From Arenibacter algicola (GTDB lineage: Bacteria; Bacteroidota; Bacteroidia; Flavobacteriales; Flavobacteriaceae), in contig NZ_JPOO01000003.1 of NCBI RefSeq assembly GCF_000733925.1, forward strand, positions 1,302,001-1,366,000: a stretch of DNA of 64,000 nt, given 5' to 3'. Below are positions 1 through 8,800 of this stretch, piece after piece. The position numbers were made by a program, and so were the translations under genes. Positions within the stretch are counted from its first letter, which is position 1. Each line of letters starts with the position of its first letter. The notes beneath the pieces are model-generated. The model did no database searches. It saw nothing but the letters and a program-made list of their open reading frames with translations, and was not told the origin of the DNA.

Positions 1-63
1 TCCAAATATGGCAAGGAATTGAAAGAACATATTGAAAACCTCAAGAAAGAAACTCAACAATAA
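1..63 (+). CDS. 3' end of an unidentified protein
   Basis: Only the last 20 codons and the TAA stop lie in the window. The visible tail is lysine- and glutamate-rich and looks helical (GKELKEHIENLKK), but it is too short to name a family. The frame is open from base 1 and the stop abuts an A-tract that begins the inverted-repeat element just downstream. Confidence 0.5.
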   Translation, partial: SKYGKELKEHIENLKKETQQ

Positions 64-64
64 A

Positions 65-184
65 AAAAAGAGGGCGTCTAAAAAGTATTTCAACCCCTCC
101 ATAATTTGCGTATTTGAGAATAGTTCTCCGATACCTACCCGAATAAAAAAGAGGCTGTCTTGACTTTTTAGACAGCCTCTTTTT
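65..184. repeat. 120-bp element with 22-nt terminal inverted repeats (possible MITE or IS remnant)
   Basis: Bases 65-86 and the reverse complement of 163-184 are the same 22-nt sequence with two mismatches; the core is GTCTAAAAAGT preceded by AAAAAGAGG. The right end also folds on itself into a terminator-like hairpin. There is no coding potential inside. Ends with GAGGCTGTCT-type sequence are common on insertion sequences and their small derivatives, so a non-autonomous element is possible; the alternative is a decayed pair of terminators. Confidence 0.45.
148..184. terminator. bidirectional intrinsic terminator
   Basis: A GAGGCTGTCT/AGACAGCCTC stem (151-160 with 170-179) closes a 9-nt loop and is flanked by A-rich and T-rich tracts on both sides. 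It can serve the partial plus-strand gene ending at 63 and the minus-strand gene ending at 206, which converge here. Confidence 0.8.
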
Positions 185-205
185 AAATACCTAATTAGGG
201 AAATA

Positions 206-475
206 CTACCCTAATTTATTAAGTTGTTCAATTAAAGAACCTGCTTTGGTTTCCAATTCCGCTTTAACGGATTTTAAATGGGCCGGTCTGTTCTCCACTG
301 ACTTCTGGTTTACTTTCGCGATCAACTCGTCAAAGACTTCTATTGCATTATCTATTATTGCATTACCTTCTTTTGAATTTTGCTTATTTCCCGAAGCTTC
401 CACTAAATACACCGCTTCAATAATATCCCCTAAAACGTAATTAATGTCTTTCTTTAAATCTTTTATACTTGCCAT
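206..475 (-). CDS. small conserved flavobacterial protein of unknown function
   Basis: 89 residues, starting MASIKDLKKDINYV. A longer reading frame starts at 535 inside the manA coding region; the ATG at 475 is preferred because it removes that overlap and gives a typical cytoplasmic start. The protein is charged and probably all-helical, with no signal peptide or membrane segment. It looks like a small protein common in Flavobacteriaceae, but I know no function for it. It follows manA on the same strand after a 31-bp gap and may be co-transcribed; the hairpin at 148-184 ends the unit. Confidence 0.75.
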   Translation of the reverse strand: MASIKDLKKDINYVLGDIIEAVYLVEASGNKQNSKEGNAIIDNAIEVFDELIAKVNQKSVENRPAHLKSVKAELETKAGSLIEQLNKLG

Positions 476-506
476 TGGTAAAATTTTTTTGCAAAAGTAA
501 TCATTT

Positions 507-1475
507 TCAGATAGTAACCTCCAAAAGTTTTGCACTCGTTGTTATTATATTTATTTTTTTGGACTGTGCCGGCACTAAAGTGGTCTCCCCTTTCTTTATG
601 GATACGGAGCCAAATTCGTTTGAAATTGTCGCCTTGCCCCCTACGCACATGTAGATGGTAAAGGAATCCCTTTTTTCAACATCCAATTCCAAATCCTTGG
701 TCAGCTCTAATATATTGGTATTAAAATATGGACAGGATACCATATTATTCACACTATCCTTTTTATCCGAATATTTTACCTTAAAATCATCTTTCTTAGT
801 GTAATCTATGGCGTCCAGGGCCAATTCGGTGTGTAGTTCCCTTAGATTGCCATTCTTGTCCCTCCTATTAAAATCGAAGACACGATAGGTAATATCCGAA
901 GTCTGCTGAATCTCTGCCAGCAAAACTCCAGCACCGATTGCATGCATCTTACCAGTGTTTATAAAAAAAGTATCCCCTTCCTTTACACTTTCGTAGTTCA
1001 AAAGGTCCAATAGTGTATCCTCCTCAATGCTCTTGGCATATTCATCCTTGGTTACATCTTTGTTAAAACCAACTATTAACTCCGCACCTTTATCCGCGTC
1101 CATAATATACCACATCTCCGTTTTTCCGAAAGAATTGTGGCGTTTTTTGGCCAATTCATCATTGGGATGCAGTTGGATGGACAAATCCTGTTTGGCATCT
1201 ATAAACTTTATAAGAATAGGAAATTCCTTACCAAATCGGGCATAAACGCTTTTTCCCAATAATTCCTCAGGGTAGTTGTTGATCAAATCCTGCAAGGAAT
1301 TACCAGAAAATTCACCGTTCGCTACTATGGACACATCTCCTTCCACTGTAGAAAGCTCCCAACTTTCACCTGTAATGTCATTTTCTATGGGTTTTCCCAA
1401 AACATCTTTTAACTTGGTACCGCCCCAAAGTCGCTCTTTAAGAATAGGGTTGAATTTTAAAGGATATAATTTCAT
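507..1475 (-). CDS. manA: mannose-6-phosphate isomerase, class I
   Basis: 322 residues, the short bacterial form of the zinc-dependent type I phosphomannose isomerase, which interconverts mannose 6-phosphate and fructose 6-phosphate and links glycolysis to GDP-mannose and polysaccharide synthesis. Visible marks: RLWGG near the N-terminus (about 16-20), the zinc-binding QLHPND (about 100-105) and KTEMWY (about 117-122), a further metal-ligand histidine in GKMHAIG (about 175-181), and the late signature around TSDITYRVFDFNR, close to the family YRVYD box. Cytoplasmic, no signal peptide. It is followed after 31 bp by the small unknown gene. There are 106 bp between it and the pterin synthase gene upstream, so a common transcript is possible but not shown. 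Confidence 0.93.
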   Translation of the reverse strand: MKLYPLKFNPILKERLWGGTKLKDVLGKPIENDITGESWELSTVEGDVSIVANGEFSGNSLQDLINNYPEELLGKSVYARFGKEFPILIKFIDAKQDLSIQLHPNDELAKKRHNSFGKTEMWYIMDADKGAELIVGFNKDVTKDEYAKSIEEDTLLDLLNYESVKEGDTFFINTGKMHAIGAGVLLAEIQQTSDITYRVFDFNRRDKNGNLRELHTELALDAIDYTKKDDFKVKYSDKKDSVNNMVSCPYFNTNILELTKDLELDVEKRDSFTIYMCVGGKATISNEFGSVSIKKGETTLVPAQSKKINIITTSAKLLEVTI

Positions 1476-1581
1476 GCTGTTTGGTATTAGGTATTTGTAT
1501 TCTATTTGTTAATTTGATTAATCTGTTTGGAAGGAAGTTTCGTAATTTTTTCCAGTTGAGTTTGATAATTATAGTTCTATG

Positions 1582-1989
1582 CTATCCGGAAAAGGTTACA
1601 TAATTTCTTGGCGTTTCGTATAATACAACCTCCAACTCGTTTGAAGCCTTAATAAAGGGCCTAAGCTGGTTCCAAATATAAACCACTATATTTTCTGCAG
1701 TGGGATTCACGGCCTTAAACCATTCCACCTCCACATTGAGGTTTTTATGGTCCAGTTGCTTTTCAATTTTTTCCCTTATAAGATCCTTTAGGACTTTCAT
1801 ATCTATGACAAAGCCAGTTTCCTCATCTATTTCTCCGGTAACACTTACTATCAGCTCATAATTATGGCCATGAAAATTTGGGTTATTGCATAACCCAAAA
1901 ACATTATCATTTTTTTCAAAACTCCAGTCTGGTCTATACAACCTGTGAGCAGCATTAAAATGAGCTTTTCTACTTACCTTAACTTTCAT
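1582..1989 (-). CDS. 6-pyruvoyl-tetrahydropterin synthase / 6-carboxy-tetrahydropterin synthase family enzyme
   Basis: 135 residues with the T-fold family signature: a first zinc histidine in FNAAHR (about 12-17), the catalytic cysteine in GLCNNPNFHGHNY (about 33-45) and the paired zinc histidines HGH. NPTAENI and ETPRN near the end match the pterin-pocket region, with a Glu that would bind the substrate. The family acts on 7,8-dihydroneopterin triphosphate, giving either 6-pyruvoyl-tetrahydropterin or, as QueD, the queuosine precursor 6-carboxy-tetrahydropterin. The CNNPN-HGHNY spacing is nearer to the PTPS type, but I cannot separate the two roles from sequence alone. The start codon overlaps the stop of the IPP isomerase gene by 4 bp (ATGA), indicating translational coupling although the two pathways are unrelated. 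Confidence 0.88.
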   Translation of the reverse strand: MKVKVSRKAHFNAAHRLYRPDWSFEKNDNVFGLCNNPNFHGHNYELIVSVTGEIDEETGFVIDMKVLKDLIREKIEKQLDHKNLNVEVEWFKAVNPTAENIVVYIWNQLRPFIKASNELEVVLYETPRNYVTFSG

Positions 1990-2519
1990 ATAGCTGTATT
2001 GTATTGTGAAATATGATTGTAAAACCTATCGAAAATAATTTTGAACCAAGCTGTATATTTCTCAGGGTAGGTAAGCATATCCTGCCTAATTTCTACAGGT
2101 TTCATCCATTTCCATGACGCCACCTCATCTGGGTTTATATTTGGTTCCCCATTGTAGTGCCCTATCATTACATGATCAAATTCATGTTCCGTAAGACCGT
2201 TATCAAAGGGAGCCTTATAAATAAAGGAAAACAACTCCTTCAGTTCGGTCTCAAATCCCATTTCTTCTTTCAATCTTCTTTTCCCTGCCTGAATATTGGA
2301 TTCCCCCTCCCTCTGATGACTACAACAGGTATTTGTCCACAAAAGGGGGGAATGATACTTATGACCTGCTCTTTGCTGAATCATTGTTTCTCCCTTATCA
2401 TTCATTATAAAAACAGAAAATGCCCTATGAAGCAAAGCCTTTTCATGGGCTTCCATTTTGGGCATCAGACCAATTTGAACATCAGATTCATTAACAAGAA
2501 TAACGTTTTCCTCTTCCAT
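1986..2519 (-). CDS. idi: isopentenyl-diphosphate delta-isomerase, type 1
   Basis: 177 residues from MEEENVILVNESD; an upstream in-frame ATG at 2567 would add 16 residues with no family character. It is a Nudix-fold enzyme converting IPP to DMAPP for isoprenoid synthesis. Visible: the catalytic cysteine in TNTCCSHQREGE (about 62-73), the Nudix-like helix following it (AGKRRLKEEMGF), the second catalytic residue, Glu, in the EHEFDHV segment (about 111-117), and the WKWM segment of the type 1 family near the C-terminus. Mg-dependent and cytoplasmic. It overlaps the downstream pterin synthase gene by 4 bp. Confidence 0.93.
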   Translation of the reverse strand: MEEENVILVNESDVQIGLMPKMEAHEKALLHRAFSVFIMNDKGETMIQQRAGHKYHSPLLWTNTCCSHQREGESNIQAGKRRLKEEMGFETELKELFSFIYKAPFDNGLTEHEFDHVMIGHYNGEPNINPDEVASWKWMKPVEIRQDMLTYPEKYTAWFKIIFDRFYNHISQYNTAI

Positions 2520-2785
2520 TTTGTAAAAATAAAACCTTTCCCTAAAAATAAGGGTTAAGTGCGTCATAAAAATTAAATACTTTCGGAAGGTTTTCCTTCA
2601 TTCCCATTAAAAAAAATTGACCAAATGGGCCAAGGAAAAAAATACTCATCACAACATTGAATAGCCTTCCAGGAAGCCAACCCAACGATAGGGGAGTAAA
2701 ATGGATGGGCTATCTATGTTACCCAAGGCCATTTTCGAGTAAAATTGTAGAAAAAAATTCTTTTAATAGAATCCCCACTGGATTT

Positions 2786-3757
2786 TTAGAAAAATCTTGG
2801 CGATTTTAAATTGCCCAGCTCCTTGATGAAGTCGTAGCGCAAAATAATCTCAAAGGATCCATCATTAAAGGTTGCTTGTCCCAACTCTGTAGTTTCTTTG
2901 TCATAAGCCATTCCGATAAGGAATTTATTGGAGATATTGAAACCTACCATGGCACTTAATGCCGCATCCCAGCGATATGCTGCTCCAACTATAAATTTGT
3001 CATTGAGCATAAAATTGGCAGAAACGTCCACTTGCACAGGGGCACCTTGTACTATTTTCGTTAAAAGGGCAGGTTTAAATTTTAAATTGGTATTCAAATC
3101 GAACACATATCCTGTTATCAGATACAAATTCATCTGTTCCTTTGCTGTAGACAAAGCTTCGCCATCAAAATGTGTGGTCTGTAAAAATCGAGGCACCGAC
3201 AAGCCCGCATAAAACTTCTCGGTATGATAGTATACACCAGCTCCGATATTGGGGGAGAATTTATTATCTACATCCTGTTGCAAAGTGGGGTCAGGTCCAC
3301 CTGGGTTTGTATAATCCTGATTTAACTCGGAGAAACGTATATCCAGCATATGTGCACTGGCCTTTAAGCCAAAACTTAATCTACCTTCTTGGGAAGTATA
3401 GATGGTGTATGAAAAATCTCCGTCAAAATAAGTTTCGGAAGTGGGACCAATTTTATCGTTCACAATAGAAATACCCAAACCTACTCCCCTATACCCTATA
3501 GGGGAATGTAAATTTAAAGTCTGGGTAGTTGGGGCACCATCCAAACCTACCCATTGGGACCTATGTAATGCTGCAATACTGATATGGCCCCGGGAACCGG
3601 CATAGGCAGGGTTTACACTTACCGTATTGTACATATACTGGGTATATTGCGCATCCTGTTGGGACTGTACCGTGTTACTGACCAACATGGCTACAGCAAA
3701 CAGGCACAACAACAACTGATTGGAATCTAGTATATTTTTTATAAGATTTGGCATCAT
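2786..3757 (-). CDS. PorP/SprF family type IX secretion outer-membrane protein (copy 1)
   Basis: 323 residues with a signal peptide (hydrophobic LLLCLFAVAMLVSNTVQ, mature start near QQDAQYTQYMYN). The family hallmark QDAQYTQYMYNT..VNPAYAGSRG at the mature N-terminus is complete, followed by amphipathic beta strands of an outer-membrane barrel. SprF is needed in Flavobacterium johnsoniae to deliver the SprB adhesin to the cell surface, and PorP-like proteins bind T9SS cargo with type B (CHU_C) C-terminal domains. The start codon directly follows the stop of the CHU_C gene with no spacer, so the two are almost certainly co-translated. It is very similar to the protein at 30784-31737, including QWVGL-GAP-TQTLNLHSPI and the C-terminal SPRFF. 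Confidence 0.92.
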   Translation of the reverse strand: MMPNLIKNILDSNQLLLCLFAVAMLVSNTVQSQQDAQYTQYMYNTVSVNPAYAGSRGHISIAALHRSQWVGLDGAPTTQTLNLHSPIGYRGVGLGISIVNDKIGPTSETYFDGDFSYTIYTSQEGRLSFGLKASAHMLDIRFSELNQDYTNPGGPDPTLQQDVDNKFSPNIGAGVYYHTEKFYAGLSVPRFLQTTHFDGEALSTAKEQMNLYLITGYVFDLNTNLKFKPALLTKIVQGAPVQVDVSANFMLNDKFIVGAAYRWDAALSAMVGFNISNKFLIGMAYDKETTELGQATFNDGSFEIILRYDFIKELGNLKSPRFF

Positions 3758-5782
3758 CTATCTGTTTATGTATATGTATCCAGTAAGGGTCGTCATCTTT
3801 CCTCCGACGGATGGGGTATAATCCAATATATAGAAATAAGTTCCTACCGGCAATTGATTATCTTTTGCAACAGTTACCCTGCCTTCAGAAGTACCGTCGA
3901 AATAGTTGGAATCATTATTATAGGCTTTGGTGGCATAAACCAATACTCCCCAACGGTTATATATTTTGATGGTATTGTTTGGATAATTTTCAATTCCTCT
4001 TATGGTCAAGACATCATGGATACCATCATTATTTGGTGTTATCACATTAAACACTTCTACTCCTTGGTCCAGTACAATTAAATCTGAATCCAGATAATTC
4101 GGTATTCCATCCCCATCAAAATCGTCATTGGCGTAATTTCCATCCCCGTTTTCGTCTTCATCTATAGTAAGTATTCCATCATCGTCATCATCGTTATCCC
4201 TGAAATCTACTTCATCATCCCCATCGGTATTGGGTAGATCATTATAAGGATCATTAATTTCATCATTAACATCCGCGTCTATAGTTGTACTACCTTCATA
4301 ACCGTCATCCAGACCATCATTATCCTTATCCGAACCAATATAAACTACATCCGGAATTCCGTCGTGGTCATGATCATGTCCTTCAATACTGTCCGGAACA
4401 TTATCGTTATCACTATCCTCGTCCAAGTAATCTGGCAAACTATCCCCGTCCGTGTCTATTGGGAACAAGCCAAGATTTCCATTGTTTTCATAGGCATCGT
4501 CCAAACCATTATTGTTGGCGTCTACACCACTGGGCGGAATATAACCCAGGGTGGTTTGTGCTTCAACGTTATCCGGGATACCATCATTATCACTATCAAT
4601 ATCCAAGTAATCGGGTATGCCATCACCATCCGAATCCGTTGGATCTGTAGACGGATCATTATCACCATCCAAATTAAGATCTTCGAAACTGTCCAAAATT
4701 CCATCGTCATCACTGTCAATATCCACAATTCCAAGTGGATTAACCAATATATTGACGTTGGCCGAACTACAGTTTGACTGATCATCGCATATGGTGTATG
4801 TAAAAAGATCACTGCCCACATAACCATTGTTGGGAGTATATGTTACTGTATCATCCCTAAGATCATTAAGGGTACCATTATTATTAACTACTACGTTGCC
4901 ATTGGATGGACTTGTGGTAGTTATGGTTCCCATGACAGGGATATCATTGTCGTTTACCAAAATATCAATATCCACGGGCATATTTTCCAAGGTAGCCACA
5001 GAATCATCAAAAGCATCAACAATTGGAAGTACGTCCACATCTACAGTAGCTGTACTACAATCTCCCAAAGAATTACAAATGGTATAGGTAAAGGTACTTG
5101 GACCATTGTAATTAGGATTTGGAACAAAAGTTATGATATCATCCGATGGATTATTCGGTGTGCTATTATCATTAATAAGAACGTTCCCGTTAAAGGGGTT
5201 TGACGTGGTCAAAATACCGGTAGTGGGTAAATTGCTATCATTATCAAAAATGGGTACTATCACAGATGAATCTTCATTAACGGTGATGTAATCACCCACT
5301 AAAACACTTGATTGCTGCAAACAAACCACAGTAAAATTCGGTAAGTCAAAGGAGTTTCCTGCTTTGGTAACGGTGGCGGTATAGCGCACTACACTCTGTG
5401 TGGCTATAACCGTAGGCCTAAGTTGATCCCCGCTAACGGCCGGAGACCAACTTATGGCGGCACTGGCACTTACATTATTGGATATATCCATTGTTACCTC
5501 ATTATCCGGACTCGAGCAATCTGTTACTATAAAATAACCAGTAGCATTAGATCCACATAGAGTCCCGTCATAAGTTGCAAAATAAATCCCGGAAGAAGTT
5601 ACCTCGTAAAAAAAATCGGTACCCAAAACTGTAGAAGTATCGGAAGCCTCATACCATTTGTAATTATGTTCATCGGTACTGTTGGGTGCCTGCAACAAAA
5701 ACTGCGCATTGGCCCTATTAGCACCAAAGAATATGGTTACAAGGATGACAAAAAGAAATCTATATATGTGTTTTGGTTTCAA
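3758..5782 (-). CDS. secreted CHU_C (type B T9SS sorting) protein with cadherin-like and TSP3 repeats
   Basis: 674 residues. Order: signal peptide (FLFVILVTIFFGANRANA); an N-terminal beta region to about 160; two cadherin/Big-type repeats of the form DDS...PVDIDILVNDND..TTTSPSNGNV..TPNNGYVGSDLFTYTICD (about 165-345); an Asp-rich stretch of thrombospondin type 3 calcium-binding repeats (DSDGDGIPDYLDIDSDNDGIPD, about 350-570); and a C-terminal gliding-motility-associated domain with ITPNNDGIHD and IKIYNRWGVLVYA (about 580-674). The C-terminal domain is the type B signal recognised by T9SS with a PorP/SprF partner, encoded immediately downstream. The giant repeat gene ends 31 bp upstream, so the three form one transcription unit. 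Expected on the cell surface, probably stiffened by calcium. Confidence 0.9.
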   Translation of the reverse strand: MKPKHIYRFLFVILVTIFFGANRANAQFLLQAPNSTDEHNYKWYEASDTSTVLGTDFFYEVTSSGIYFATYDGTLCGSNATGYFIVTDCSSPDNEVTMDISNNVSASAAISWSPAVSGDQLRPTVIATQSVVRYTATVTKAGNSFDLPNFTVVCLQQSSVLVGDYITVNEDSSVIVPIFDNDSNLPTTGILTTSNPFNGNVLINDNSTPNNPSDDIITFVPNPNYNGPSTFTYTICNSLGDCSTATVDVDVLPIVDAFDDSVATLENMPVDIDILVNDNDIPVMGTITTTSPSNGNVVVNNNGTLNDLRDDTVTYTPNNGYVGSDLFTYTICDDQSNCSSANVNILVNPLGIVDIDSDDDGILDSFEDLNLDGDNDPSTDPTDSDGDGIPDYLDIDSDNDGIPDNVEAQTTLGYIPPSGVDANNNGLDDAYENNGNLGLFPIDTDGDSLPDYLDEDSDNDNVPDSIEGHDHDHDGIPDVVYIGSDKDNDGLDDGYEGSTTIDADVNDEINDPYNDLPNTDGDDEVDFRDNDDDDDGILTIDEDENGDGNYANDDFDGDGIPNYLDSDLIVLDQGVEVFNVITPNNDGIHDVLTIRGIENYPNNTIKIYNRWGVLVYATKAYNNDSNYFDGTSEGRVTVAKDNQLPVGTYFYILDYTPSVGGKMTTLTGYIYINR

Positions 5783-5813
5783 ACTCCTGTTGTACCTAGT
5801 TGGTTTATATAAA

Positions 5814-8800
5814 CTATTTTACTACAAATACTACGTTGATAAGCGAATTATAATCTGTTGGTGTTGCTATAACATCATAGGTCATTACCCCAAACTCATC
5901 TACGCTTACATTGGCAAACACTGTATTGTCATAAAAAGTGACATAGTAATAAAGATCAGTATTGGCATAGGTTGGTATGGCCCCTGGGGCTAAATTACTT
6001 GCTACCATTGGCGATCCAAACTGAGCCGTATATTGAGTATGCAGATTAATTGTCCTACCCGTGCCTGTTGAAGAGGCATCCACCGCAATGGAAGGAGGAT
6101 AAAAGATATTAGGTCTTGTATTAGCAACCACATATGGAGTAGCAATACTACCATTCCCACTTACACTAATATCATTTCCTGCTGTTACAATAGTCTCTGT
6201 TCCATCCGCCGTAGGCACTGTAATGGTATTACCGCCAGTTATACTTAATTGATCGCCTGCAATACTCAATGTTTGATCATCTGTATTTAAAACAGATTTG
6301 TCTACCCACTCTACTGTACCCACGGCATCGGTAACCATTACCTTATCGTTACCTCCCGAGGCCATATCCTCTGTAAGGATGGTACCGTTCAAAATATTTT
6401 CTGTCTGAACGGCGTCATCGGCCAATTTAGCATTGGTAACCGCATCGGCGCCCAATTTGGCGGTTACTATGGAAAGATCCTCTACCTTGAAGGGATCCAA
6501 GGTTGTGCCCGCACCTGTAATCGTTACCTGGTCCGCAATAGCAGCAAAGCTCGATTTGTCGATCCACTCCACCGTTCCTACTGCATCCGTAACCAATACC
6601 TTATCGTTACCACCTGAGGAAATATCCTCTGTAAGGATGGTACCGTTCAAAATATTTTCTGTCTGGACCGCATTGTCCGCCAATTTAGCATTGGTAACCG
6701 CATCGGCACCAAGTTTCGCTGTTACTATGGAAAGGTCTTCAACCTTGAAAGGATCCAAAGTAGTACCTGCTCCGGTAATCGTTACCTGATCGGCAATAGC
6801 GGCAAAGCTCGACTTGTCGATCCACTCAACCGTTCCAACGGCATCCGTAACCAATACCTTGTCGTTGCCACCACTTAATATGTTTTCTGTCTGAACTGCA
6901 TTGTCCGCCAATTTTGCATTGGTAACCGCGTCGGCCCCAAGTTTGGCAGTTACTATCGAAAGGTCCTCAACCTTGAAAGGATCCAAGGTTGTGCCAGCAC
7001 CCGTAATGGTTACCTGATCGGCAATGGCCGCGAAGCTCGACTTATCGATCCACTCCACCGTTCCTACGGCATCCGTAACCAATACCTTGTCGTTGCCTCC
7101 TGAAGAAATATCCTCTGTTAAAATGGTCCCGTTCAATATATTCTCTGTCTGGACTGCATCGTCCGCCAATTTAGCATTGGTAACCGCATCGGCGCCCAAT
7201 TTGGCGGTTACTATGGAAAGATCCTCTACCTTGAAGGGATCCAAAGTAGTGCCTGCTCCGGTAATCGTTACCTGATCGGCAATAGCGGCAAAGCTCGACT
7301 TGTCGATCCACTCAACCGTTCCAACGGCATCGGTAACCAATACCTTGTCGTTACCACCTGAAGAAATATCCTCTGTAAGGATAGTACCGTTTAATATATT
7401 CTCTGTCTGAACCGCATTGTCCGCCAATTTAGCATTGGTAACCGCATCGGCACCAAGTTTGGCGGTTACTATGGACAGGTCTTCCACCTTGAAAGGATCC
7501 AAAGAAGTACCTGCTCCGGTAATCGTTACCTGATCGGCAATGGCAGCAAAGCTGGATTTGTCGATCCACTCCACCGTTCCTACGGCATCCGTAACCAGAA
7601 CCTTGTCGTTACCACCTGAGGAAATATCCTCTGTTAAAATGGTCCCGTTCAATATATTCTCTGTCTGGACCGCATTGTCCGCCAATTTAGCATTGGTCAC
7701 CGCATCGGCACCAAGTTTCGCTGTTACTATAGAAAGGTCCTCTACCTTGAAGGGATCCAAAGTAGTACCTGCTCCTGTTATCGTTACCTGATCGGCAATA
7801 GCGGCAAAGCTCGACTTGTCGATCCACTCCACCGTTCCAACGGCATCCGTAACCAATACCTTGTCGTTGCCACCACTTAATATGTTTTCTGTCTGAACCG
7901 CGTTGTCTGCCAATTTTGCATTGGTCACTGCATCGGCACCCAATTTGGCGGTTACTATGGACAGGTCCTCCACCTTGAAAGGATCCAAAGTAGTACCTGC
8001 TCCGGTAATGGTTACCTGGTCCGCAATGGCAGCAAAGCTCGACTTGTCGATCCACTCCACCGTTCCAACGGCATCCGTAACCAATACCTTGTCGTTGCCA
8101 CCACTTAATATGTTTTCTGTCTGAACTGCATTGTCCGCCAATTTTGCATTGGTAACCGCGTCGGCCCCAAGTTTGGCAGTTACTATCGAAAGGTCCTCAA
8201 CCTTGAAAGGATCCAAGGTTGTGCCAGCACCCGTAATGGTTACCTGATCGGCAATGGCCGCGAAGCTCGACTTATCGATCCACTCCACCGTTCCTACGGC
8301 ATCCGTAACCAATACCTTGTCGTTGCCTCCTGAAGAAATATCCTCTGTTAAAATGGTCCCGTTCAATATATTCTCTGTCTGGACTGCATCGTCCGCCAAT
8401 TTAGCATTGGTAACCGCATCGGCGCCCAATTTGGCGGTTACTATGGAAAGATCCTCTACCTTGAAGGGATCCAAAGTAGTGCCTGCTCCGGTAATCGTTA
8501 CCTGATCGGCAATAGCGGCAAAGCTCGACTTGTCGATCCACTCAACCGTTCCAACGGCATCGGTAACCAATACCTTGTCGTTACCACCTGAAGAAATATC
8601 CTCTGTAAGGATAGTACCGTTTAATATATTCTCTGTCTGAACCGCATTGTCCGCCAATTTAGCATTGGTAACCGCATCGGCACCAAGTTTGGCGGTTACT
8701 ATGGACAGGTCTTCCACCTTGAAAGGATCCAAAGAAGTACCTGCTCCGGTAATCGTTACCTGATCGGCAATGGCAGCAAAGCTGGATTTGTCGATCCACT

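Noticed and set aside
4285..4827. Plus- and minus-strand frames over the TSP3 region
   Set aside because: They are products of the Asp-rich codon pattern (GAT/ATC repeats) of the CHU_C gene.
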